A stretch of 64,000 nt of DNA from Nitrincola salilacus (GTDB lineage: Bacteria; Pseudomonadota; Gammaproteobacteria; Pseudomonadales; Balneatricaceae), in the NCBI RefSeq assembly GCF_046271865.1, contig NZ_CP176580.1, positions 186,001 through 250,000 of the forward strand, read 5' to 3'. Made by a program: the position numbers and the translations under genes. Shown piece by piece: positions 25,683-32,644 of this stretch; the stretch's first letter is position 1, and each line of letters starts with the position of its first letter. The notes under the pieces are model-generated. The model had not been told where the DNA came from and did not search any database. It saw nothing but the letters and a program-made list of their open reading frames with translations.

Positions 25683-27878
25683 ATGTCTGACGCTGAAAAA
25701 TCATTAGAGGGCATGAGCCCCGAAGAGCGTAAAAAGCTTCAGGAGTTGATGGAGAAGGATGCGAAGACGGAGCGTCGTCTGGAGGGGGGCTGGAAGTGGC
25801 TGGTCTCATTTCTTGGCGGGGCTATGGTTCTTCTCTACTTTTATGGCTCCGGTATCAGTGTCTTGAGTACAGAGTACCATCTGGGTGTTTATGTACTGAT
25901 CACTTTTGCACTGGTGTTTCTGTTGTATCCGGCTGGCAGTAATCGAGTCAGTATCGGGCTTGGCATCATCGGTGGTGCAATAATATCTTGCGGTATCAGC
26001 AGCTATCTGTTTTTTGAATCGCCCTATGCTTTTTATCAGCAGGTTCAGATGTTTACTGAAACCTGGGGCTATGACGGGTTGGCACTGGCGTGGCAGCAGG
26101 ATCTGGGCAATCTGCTGTATTTCGTGCTGATGACGATTCCTTTTGCGATTATCCTGATAGTGTTGGATCGTCGGATCGTCAAGCGTACCAGTAACTGTCC
26201 AACGGTTACGGATGTGCTTTTTTGTGTCGTAGTGTCCGGTACCATTATTTACTGGATCAGCCAGTTTGAGGCGCTGAACTATCGCGCAGGCGCCGAGCAT
26301 GAGCTGGATATGCTGATCAGTATCATCGGCCTGGTGCTGTCGCTGGAAGTCTGTCGTCGAGTGCTGGGCTGGTCGATAACGTTGATCGGTATCGGCATGA
26401 TCTGCTTTGCGCTGTTCGGGCCTTATCTGCCGGAGCTGTTCGCGCATCGCGGTTTTCGCTTTGAACGTCTTGCCACCTCTCTTTTCCTGACCACCAATGG
26501 CGTCTTCGGAGTGATGGCAAGCGTATTGGCCACCTATGTCATTCTGTTTATCTTCTTTGGTGCATTTCTGCAGAAGTCGGGAGCCGGCAAGTTTTTCATC
26601 GAACTGCCGCTGGCTGTTGCCGGACGCTCAACCGGAGGACCCGCAAAAGTGGCAGTTATATCATCTGCGCTTTTCGGTTCGGTTTCAGGCAGTGCAATTG
26701 CCAATACGGTTTCTTCAGGTGCTTTTACCATCCCGATGATGAAACGAGCCGGGTTCAAGCCGCATGTAGCTGGCGCGATTGAGCCAGCAGCCTCAATCGG
26801 GGGGATGTTCCTGCCACCGATCATGGGGGCCGGTGGCTTCCTGATGGCAGAGCTGACCGGAACACCGTATTCCACCATTATGCTCTTGTCGATCGGGCCG
26901 GCTTTCCTTTACTTCCTGTCGATCTTCATGATGGTTCACTTTTACGCCAAGAGTAATGGTCTGGTCGGCACACCAGGAGAGGTACTACCTGAATGGCGAG
27001 TGGTGCTGAAGGATGGATGGTACTTTGCGCTGCCGCTCGTCATTATCACGGTGATGCTGCTGATGGGTCGTTCGGCTGGTAATGCGGCGTTCTGGGCGAC
27101 CATATCCTGTATCGCCGTCAGTTGGGTCAAGAAAGAAACCCGCATGGGGCCGAAAGAGATCTGGGAAGCGATTCAGCTAGGTGCCAAGAATACGCTGATC
27201 GTGGGTGCGACTATCGGTGTTATCGGTGTGATTGTCGGCACCATCTCCCTTACCGGTATGGGTCTCAAGTTCTCTGATCTGGTGATCTCCATGGCTGGCG
27301 GTAATCTCATGCTGGCGTTGATTCTGGTTGCGATTGCATCGCTCGTACTCGGTATGGGAGTACCGGTAACTGCTGCTTATCTGATCGTGGCTGTTCTGGC
27401 AGTTCCTGCTCTGGGTGAGTTGGGCGTTGCCGTGATTGCTGCACATATGATCGTTTACTGGTTGTCGCAGGATTCCAATATTACGCCGCCTGTCTGCGTT
27501 GCCGCTTATGCGGGAGCAGCCATAGCCGGCTCAGATCCCTGGAAAACCGGTTGGACCTCGTTCAAGTTTGCCAAGATGCTGTATGTCGTTCCCCTGCTGT
27601 TTGCTTATGTACCGGCCATCCTGATGGATGGCTCCGTTACCGATATTCTGGTGGCTTATGCCTCAGCAATCATGGGTACCGTTGCCTTCAGCGCCTTTGC
27701 CATGGGCTTCATGAGACGCAAAACCAGCATCTTTGAGTGGATCATTCTGGGAGCGGGTACGGTTGCATTGTTCTGGCCGACCCTGCTGTCTGATGCTATA
27801 GGTCTGGCACTGATTGCACTCGTTTACTGGCTTCAGCGTGATGCGCAGCCGATGCAACCGGCAACAGTCAGTCAATAA
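25683..27878 (+). CDS. TRAP transporter fused permease (TAXI type)
   Basis: The 731-residue membrane protein fuses the small four-helix (DctQ-like) and large twelve-helix (DctM-like) permease subunits, the form used with TAXI binding proteins. A charged N-terminal helix (residues 1-35) precedes many spans. Typical DctM segments are SSALFGSVSGSAIANTVSSG, the IPMMKRAGF motif, EPAASIGGMFLPPIMGAGGF and LGMGVPVTAAYLI. Transport is sodium- or proton-driven import of organic acids, working with the binding protein two genes downstream. Start ATG has GAGG upstream. It leads a three-gene operon under a sigma-54 promoter. Confidence 0.93.
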   Translation: MSDAEKSLEGMSPEERKKLQELMEKDAKTERRLEGGWKWLVSFLGGAMVLLYFYGSGISVLSTEYHLGVYVLITFALVFLLYPAGSNRVSIGLGIIGGAIISCGISSYLFFESPYAFYQQVQMFTETWGYDGLALAWQQDLGNLLYFVLMTIPFAIILIVLDRRIVKRTSNCPTVTDVLFCVVVSGTIIYWISQFEALNYRAGAEHELDMLISIIGLVLSLEVCRRVLGWSITLIGIGMICFALFGPYLPELFAHRGFRFERLATSLFLTTNGVFGVMASVLATYVILFIFFGAFLQKSGAGKFFIELPLAVAGRSTGGPAKVAVISSALFGSVSGSAIANTVSSGAFTIPMMKRAGFKPHVAGAIEPAASIGGMFLPPIMGAGGFLMAELTGTPYSTIMLLSIGPAFLYFLSIFMMVHFYAKSNGLVGTPGEVLPEWRVVLKDGWYFALPLVIITVMLLMGRSAGNAAFWATISCIAVSWVKKETRMGPKEIWEAIQLGAKNTLIVGATIGVIGVIVGTISLTGMGLKFSDLVISMAGGNLMLALILVAIASLVLGMGVPVTAAYLIVAVLAVPALGELGVAVIAAHMIVYWLSQDSNITPPVCVAAYAGAAIAGSDPWKTGWTSFKFAKMLYVVPLLFAYVPAILMDGSVTDILVAYASAIMGTVAFSAFAMGFMRRKTSIFEWIILGAGTVALFWPTLLSDAIGLALIALVYWLQRDAQPMQPATVSQ

Positions 27879-27890
27879 GGAGCTATCAAG

Positions 27891-28343
27891 ATGATCAAGT
27901 ACGACTGTATTTTGTTTGCGACCGATTTTTCCGAATCATCGGAAAAAGCCTGCGAGCATGCGCTTGCGTTGGCATCCATGGCCGGGTCCAGGCTGCATGT
28001 ACTGCATGTGATCACCGAGCTGGTTGATAAGCGCAGAAGGCGTTTGCCGGCTGAAGTGATTGAAATATTCACCCGCGAAGTGGAAACCCATGCGGTTGAA
28101 GATATGAACGAGTTCTGCCGCCGCTACCTGTCAGCCGATAAGGCTGGGCAGGTTGAGGTTTCCAGTGATGTGGTGATTGGGCGCAGTGAAGAGGAGATAT
28201 TGCGTCAGGCCGCGAAGGTGAATGCGGATCTGATAGTGCTGGGGACAAATGGCCGTACCGGTATCGAAAAGGTGCTGGTGGGATCAACTGCCGAACGGGT
28301 TATTCGTGACTCGAAGGTTCCGGTACTGACAGTGCGAATCTGA
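27891..28343 (+). CDS. Universal stress protein (UspA family)
   Basis: The 150-residue protein begins ILFATDFSESSEKACEHA and ends with the ATP-binding motif GTNGRTGIEKVLVGSTAERVI, matching the G-2x-G-9x-G(S/T) pattern of ATP-binding UspA proteins. It sits between TRAP permease and binding-protein genes, as the ATP-binding TeaD does in the Halomonas ectoine TRAP operon, where it down-regulates transport. A similar regulatory job is inferred. Ribosome site AAGGAG; 12 bases after the permease stop. Confidence 0.92.
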   Translation: MIKYDCILFATDFSESSEKACEHALALASMAGSRLHVLHVITELVDKRRRRLPAEVIEIFTREVETHAVEDMNEFCRRYLSADKAGQVEVSSDVVIGRSEEEILRQAAKVNADLIVLGTNGRTGIEKVLVGSTAERVIRDSKVPVLTVRI

Positions 28344-28425
28344 TTTTTAATGAATTTCATCGTCTGGTTTTTCGCCAGGACGACGATTGCAACACTCAAT
28401 AAATGATAATAAAGAGGAAACATCG

Positions 28426-29430
28426 ATGTTGAAAAAAATGCGTTTCACTAAAACGGCATCAATTGCGGGTATCGCCGCAGCAGCAGTTGCAGCACTGACC
28501 CTGAGTGTTACAGCAGTTGCCCAGTCTACTGAGCGTCTGGCGTTCTCCGGTGGCCCTGACGGCGGTACTTTCCAGTACTTCTCAAACGGTATGGCGACTC
28601 GTCTGTCCCGTGCCCTGGAAGGTATTGAAGTATCCAACATGGCATCCGCCGGTTCTGTTGAGAACCTGCGTCGTGTCAATTCGCGCGATGCTGATTTCGG
28701 TATCACTTATTCCGGTGATGTCTTCCTGGGTGCAAATGGTAAGCTGACTAACGATACGCGTAACTATCGTAACGTTCATGCCGTTTCTTACCTGTATGGT
28801 GCACCTGCACACCTGATCGTTCTGGATGGCTCGGGTATCACTGATGTGGCTCAGCTTGAAGGTAAAAGTGTTGCAGTAGGTCCTGCTGGATCAGGTGCAG
28901 CAGCCTCTGCGCAGCGCTTCTTCGAAGGTGTTGGGCTGTGGGATAAGATCAATCCACAGTATATCGGATACAACCAGGGTGCTTCAGCCATAGGTGACCG
29001 TCAGATAGATGCTCTGTGGGTATTCGCTGGTTTCCCGAATGCGTCCGTCATTCAGGCAGCCACCAGCAACAGTATCCGTTTGCTGCAGGTACACGAAGCT
29101 GCCAAGAATGGCACGCTGTTCAATGATCACCCTTACTACAGCGAAGTAACTATTCCAGCCGGCACCTATTCTGGTGTTGACTATGATGTTGTTACTATTC
29201 AGGACTCAGCTCTGTGGACTGCAGGCCGTCATGTTTCTGAAGACGTTGTCTACAACGCTCTGAAAGAGGTCTACTCAACTGAAGGCCTTGAGTTCATGTA
29301 CTCTGTTGCAGGTGCTGCAAAAGCGATGTCAATCGATTCTGGTGTGAACGGAATCGTGACACCTATGCATGCAGGTGCTCAGAAGTTCTGGGCTGAACAA
29401 GGCAAAGAACTGACCGACGCGCAGAAGTAA
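28426..29430 (+). CDS. TAXI family TRAP solute-binding protein
   Basis: The ATG at 28426 is chosen because AAGAGGAAA precedes it. The 334-residue precursor has a signal peptide (about 1-32, ending TAVAQS). The mature start RLAFSGGPDGGTFQYFSNGMA is the TAXI substrate-binding signature, followed by ASAGSVENLRRVNSRDADFG, SVAVGPAGSGAAASAQ and DALWVFAGFPNASVIQAA. It catches the solute in the periplasm and delivers it to the fused permease. TAXI ligands known include glutamate and 2-oxoglutarate; the ligand here is not readable. Followed by a strong terminator. Confidence 0.93.
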   Translation: MLKKMRFTKTASIAGIAAAAVAALTLSVTAVAQSTERLAFSGGPDGGTFQYFSNGMATRLSRALEGIEVSNMASAGSVENLRRVNSRDADFGITYSGDVFLGANGKLTNDTRNYRNVHAVSYLYGAPAHLIVLDGSGITDVAQLEGKSVAVGPAGSGAAASAQRFFEGVGLWDKINPQYIGYNQGASAIGDRQIDALWVFAGFPNASVIQAATSNSIRLLQVHEAAKNGTLFNDHPYYSEVTIPAGTYSGVDYDVVTIQDSALWTAGRHVSEDVVYNALKEVYSTEGLEFMYSVAGAAKAMSIDSGVNGIVTPMHAGAQKFWAEQGKELTDAQK

Positions 29431-29448
29431 TCATACTTCCTTCGCTTC

Positions 29449-29478
29449 TGCCGGCAGCCGTATTTGCTGCTGCCGGCA
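29449..29478 (+). terminator. Terminator of the TRAP operon
   Basis: TGCCGGCAGC (29449-29458) pairs perfectly with GCTGCCGGCA (29469-29478) over 10 bp. A pyrimidine-rich tail (CTCCCCTCCTGTCTCTTTG) follows. It lies 19 bases after the binding-protein stop. Confidence 0.75.
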
Positions 29479-29553
29479 CTCCCCTCCTGTCTCTTTGTAC
29501 TTTTCTAGCTGACAATCCCACCTTTCGACACTGTAACTGCACAGAAGGCACGC

Positions 29554-29559
29554 TATAAT
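29554..29559 (+). promoter_or_regulatory. Consensus -10 element before the membrane protein
   Basis: TATAAT at 29554-29559 lies 30 bases before the chosen GTG start, with a weak -35 (TGTAAC at 29532-29537, 16 bases away). It gives the downstream gene its own sigma-70 promoter behind the TRAP terminator. Confidence 0.5.
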
Positions 29560-29589
29560 GGCGCGTTGATTTTTTCCGGTGAGGTTGAT

Positions 29590-30114
29590 GTGTCCTATCT
29601 GATAGCCATTTTCTGGGGACTCGGCGCTATTTTGCTGCTGCTCGGTTCAGCGATTTACAGGCTCGGCCTAATCAGCCTGGAGATATTCGGTTATCCAATG
29701 AGCTGGTTGCACTGGCTTGCTCTGTTTGCCAGCCTGGTATTCATGGGCTTTTCGGAAGGTTATCGAGGGTTTCAGAAGGGATTTTCTCCTCGTGTTGCCT
29801 CTCGTATCTATTATTTGACACAGAATCCAACCCCCTTGCGCCTGTTGCTGGCTCCTGCATTTTGTCTTGGACTGTTTGATGTTGAGCGCAAACGTCAGAT
29901 GATTACCTTGATTCTGATTGTGGCTATTGTTCTGGTGATTCAGGTGGTTCATCTGATTCCGCAGCCCTGGCGAGGAATTATTGATGCAGGTGTAGTACTG
30001 GGTCTCAGCTGGGGTGTGATCACTCTGCTGATCTTTACTGTCAGCGCTTTTGTCAGCCGAGAGTTTGAGCATGTGCCGGAGATGCCTGATACGGTACGGG
30101 AGCAACATGGGTAG
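29590..30114 (+). CDS. Uncharacterised polytopic membrane protein
   Basis: The GTG at 29590 is preferred because GAGG (29581-29584) is 5 bases upstream; an earlier in-frame TTG has no such site. The 174-residue protein has four or five predicted membrane spans: about 3-22, 36-55, 80-95, 104-124 and 130-152, separated by a cationic loop (YRGFQKGFSPRVASRIYY). I do not recognise the family. It has its own promoter and a downstream hairpin, so it is a single-gene unit rather than part of the TRAP operon. Confidence 0.65.
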   Translation: MSYLIAIFWGLGAILLLLGSAIYRLGLISLEIFGYPMSWLHWLALFASLVFMGFSEGYRGFQKGFSPRVASRIYYLTQNPTPLRLLLAPAFCLGLFDVERKRQMITLILIVAIVLVIQVVHLIPQPWRGIIDAGVVLGLSWGVITLLIFTVSAFVSREFEHVPEMPDTVREQHG

Positions 30115-30134
30115 TCGAGAGCAGTGAGTCAGGC

Positions 30135-30160
30135 GGGTGGACCGTTGTGACGCTCCACCC
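30135..30160. terminator. Hairpin after the membrane protein gene
   Basis: GGGTGGA (30135-30141) pairs with TCCACCC (30154-30160). It lies 20 bases after the stop and before the convergent ilvA gene. The U-rich tail is short. Confidence 0.5.
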
Positions 30161-30195
30161 TGAGGGATGTTCTTTAGAGTTATATCACAGTGCTA

Positions 30196-30237
30196 TCGAT
30201 CGGTAATGATCGATCGGTAATGATCGATCGGCAATGA
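30196..30237. repeat. Three-copy 14-bp tandem repeat
   Basis: TCGATCGGTAATGA occurs at 30196-30209 and 30210-30223, and with one change (GGCAATGA) at 30224-30237. It fills the intergenic space between convergent genes, 28 bases from the ilvA stop. Confidence 0.92.
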
Positions 30238-30265
30238 TGTACATTGAAGTGGCTGGCTGTCCAGG

Positions 30266-31783
30266 TCACGCAAGAAACAGCTTGTAAGCTTCATTATCCG
30301 TTTCATCCCAGTAGTTGTAGCCGATATCCTCCAGGAACTGCTCGACCAGCTTACGATCCTCTGGCGGTACCTGCATGCCGACCAGTACCCGGCCATAGGC
30401 AGCACCATGGTTGCGATAGTGGAACATGGAGATGTTCCAGCGCCCCCCCAGCTTGCTCAGGAAGGTCATCAGGGCACCGGGTCTTTCCGGAAACTCGAAG
30501 CGGAAAATCACTTCATTATCCACGCTGACGGGTGCATGGCCACCGACCATATAACGGACATGGATCTTGGCGATCTCATTATCGGTCAGATCCACTACCT
30601 GATGGCCCTGTTCGGTGAGCAGGTCAACGAGTTCCTGGCGGCCGTTGTTTTCCGGCTTGATCTGCACGCCGACAAAGATGATCGCTTCCTTGTCATCACT
30701 GTAACGATAGTTGAACTCGGTAATGTTGCGACGCCCCAGAGCAGTACAGAACTGTTTGAAGCTGCCGGGGCGTTCTGGAATCCGCGTGGCGATGATCGCC
30801 TCACGCTTTTCACCCAGTTCGGAGCGCTCGGCGATATGGCGCAGGCGATCGAAGTTGACGTTGGCACCTGAGTCGATGGCGATCAGGGTTTGGTCGCTGC
30901 ACTTTTCGCGCTCGACATACTTCTTCAGACCTGCCACCCCCAATGCTCCGGCCGGTTCGCAGACGGAGCGGGTATCGTCAAAGATATCCTTCACTGCGGC
31001 GCAGATCTCATCAGTGGTGACGGTGATCACCTCATCGACAAACTGGCGTGCCAGATCAAATGTATGTTCGCCGATCTGAGCCACGGCAACACCATCAGCA
31101 AACAGACCTACCTGAGGAAGGATCACACGTGATCCAGCTTCCAGTGCGGCCTTGAGGCAAGCCGCATCTTCTGGCTCAACACCGATCACCTTGACGTCAG
31201 GGCGCAGGTATTTGATATAGACCGAGATACCGGCAATCAGACCGCCGCCGCCGACAGGAACGAACACGGCGTCAATCGGGCCGCTTTCCTGACGTAGAAT
31301 CTCCATCGCGATGGTACCCTGACCGGCGATTACATCCGGGTCATCAAAAGGCGGAATGTAGACAAATCCCTTTTCGCTGACCAGTTTTCGCGCATGTGCC
31401 TGAGCTTCATCAAAGGTGTCACCATGCAGTACAACCTTGCCGCCTCGTGCGCGGACATTGTTGACCTTGATCTCGGGTGTGGTCTTGGGCATGACAATAG
31501 TCGCCTTGACCCCGAGTGCATGTGCCGACATCGCCAGCCCTTGGGCATGGTTGCCGGCAGAGGCGGTAATCACACCGATTCGACGCTCCTCTTCAGACAG
31601 CTGCGCCATGCGGTTATAGGCGCCGCGCAGTTTGAATGAAAATACCGGCTGCATATCCTCGCGCTTGAGCAGTACGCGGTTGTTCAGTCGGATGGAGAGG
31701 GCGGGTGCAGGATCCAGCGGTGTTTCCACCGCGACGTCGTAGACACGCGCTTCAAGAATCTTTTTGATGTATCGGTGTGCCAT
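30266..31783 (-). CDS. ilvA: Threonine ammonia-lyase, biosynthetic
   Basis: Threonine is deaminated to 2-oxobutyrate, the entry to isoleucine synthesis. The 505 residues contain the PLP catalytic domain (1-320; K51 in SFKLRGAYN as the Schiff-base lysine, the phosphate-binding PVGGGGLIAG) and two C-terminal ACT-like regulatory domains (about 325-410 and 420-505; IPERPGSFKQF and FPERPGALMTF), which mediate isoleucine inhibition. This architecture marks the allosteric biosynthetic form, not the short catabolic one. It is divergent from rpiA. I saw no leader peptide with an isoleucine run. Confidence 0.96.
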   Translation of the reverse strand: MAHRYIKKILEARVYDVAVETPLDPAPALSIRLNNRVLLKREDMQPVFSFKLRGAYNRMAQLSEEERRIGVITASAGNHAQGLAMSAHALGVKATIVMPKTTPEIKVNNVRARGGKVVLHGDTFDEAQAHARKLVSEKGFVYIPPFDDPDVIAGQGTIAMEILRQESGPIDAVFVPVGGGGLIAGISVYIKYLRPDVKVIGVEPEDAACLKAALEAGSRVILPQVGLFADGVAVAQIGEHTFDLARQFVDEVITVTTDEICAAVKDIFDDTRSVCEPAGALGVAGLKKYVEREKCSDQTLIAIDSGANVNFDRLRHIAERSELGEKREAIIATRIPERPGSFKQFCTALGRRNITEFNYRYSDDKEAIIFVGVQIKPENNGRQELVDLLTEQGHQVVDLTDNEIAKIHVRYMVGGHAPVSVDNEVIFRFEFPERPGALMTFLSKLGGRWNISMFHYRNHGAAYGRVLVGMQVPPEDRKLVEQFLEDIGYNYWDETDNEAYKLFLA

Positions 31784-31908
31784 ATCAGAGACTGTTCATC
31801 AGAGTTGGTGGTTAATACAGGATCAGTGATGGTATCGGCTCAGCCAGCCATCGTCTATAAAGCTGAGGCTCCAGGGATGATTTTTACCCAATTACGGGCC
31901 AGAAAATC

Positions 31909-31914
31909 TATAAT
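31909..31914 (+). promoter_or_regulatory. Consensus -10 element for rpiA
   Basis: TATAAT at 31909-31914 lies 52 bases before the rpiA start in the ilvA/rpiA divergent gap. No good -35 hexamer is visible at 16-18 bases, so the assignment rests on the -10 alone. Confidence 0.45.
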
Positions 31915-31966
31915 GAAGGCTGAAACCGAGCATTTAACCTTTGATGGCATAACCAGGCGAGACAAA

Positions 31967-32641
31967 ATGACACAGGATGAGATGAAACGTGCTGTTGCAC
32001 AGGCGGCAGTGGAGCATATTCTGAAAAAACTGGAACGTGACAGTATTGTCGGTGTGGGCACAGGCTCTACGGCGAACTGTTTCATAGATGCTCTTGCATC
32101 TCATCAGGATCGTTTTGCTGCTACGGTTGCCAGTTCTGAGGCAACTGCAGAACGTCTGCGTGGGCATGGTATTGAAGTACTGGACCTGAATTCTGTCGGC
32201 GGGATCGATGTTTATGTCGACGGTGCGGATGAATTTGACCCTCATCTGAATCTGATCAAGGGTGGTGGTGGAGCTCTGACACGTGAAAAAATTGTTGCAG
32301 CGGCCTCACGTGAATTTGTCTGCATTGTTGATCAGAGCAAGCAAGTGGATCTGCTCGGCAACTTTCCATTACCGGTTGAGGTGATTCCGATGGCGCGCTC
32401 ATTGATCGGGCGTGAGCTGGCCAAGCTGGGAGGGCAGCCTGTCTACCGTGAAGGCTTCGTGACCGATAACGGCAATCTGATTCTGGATGTGCATGATATG
32501 GAGATCGTTGATCCGAAAGCACTGGAAAGACACCTGAACAATCTGCCGGGTGTCGTTTGCAATGGCCTGTTTGCGCTGCGCGGTGCGGATCTGGTGTTGA
32601 TGTCGACGCCTGAAGGCGTGAAAACCTTCAAAGCGTCTTGA
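31967..32641 (+). CDS. rpiA: Ribose-5-phosphate isomerase A
   Basis: It interconverts ribose 5-phosphate and ribulose 5-phosphate. The start ATG at 31967 (MTQDEMKRAV) is chosen over several in-frame starts up to 192 bases upstream because it matches the RpiA N-terminus. The 224-residue protein contains VGVGTGSTA (phosphate loop), VDGADEFDPHLNLIKGGGGA with the catalytic acids, and LTREKIVA with the conserved Glu and Lys. Divergent ilvA-rpiA order is common in gammaproteobacteria. Confidence 0.97.
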   Translation: MTQDEMKRAVAQAAVEHILKKLERDSIVGVGTGSTANCFIDALASHQDRFAATVASSEATAERLRGHGIEVLDLNSVGGIDVYVDGADEFDPHLNLIKGGGGALTREKIVAAASREFVCIVDQSKQVDLLGNFPLPVEVIPMARSLIGRELAKLGGQPVYREGFVTDNGNLILDVHDMEIVDPKALERHLNNLPGVVCNGLFALRGADLVLMSTPEGVKTFKAS

Positions 32642-32644
32642 GCA

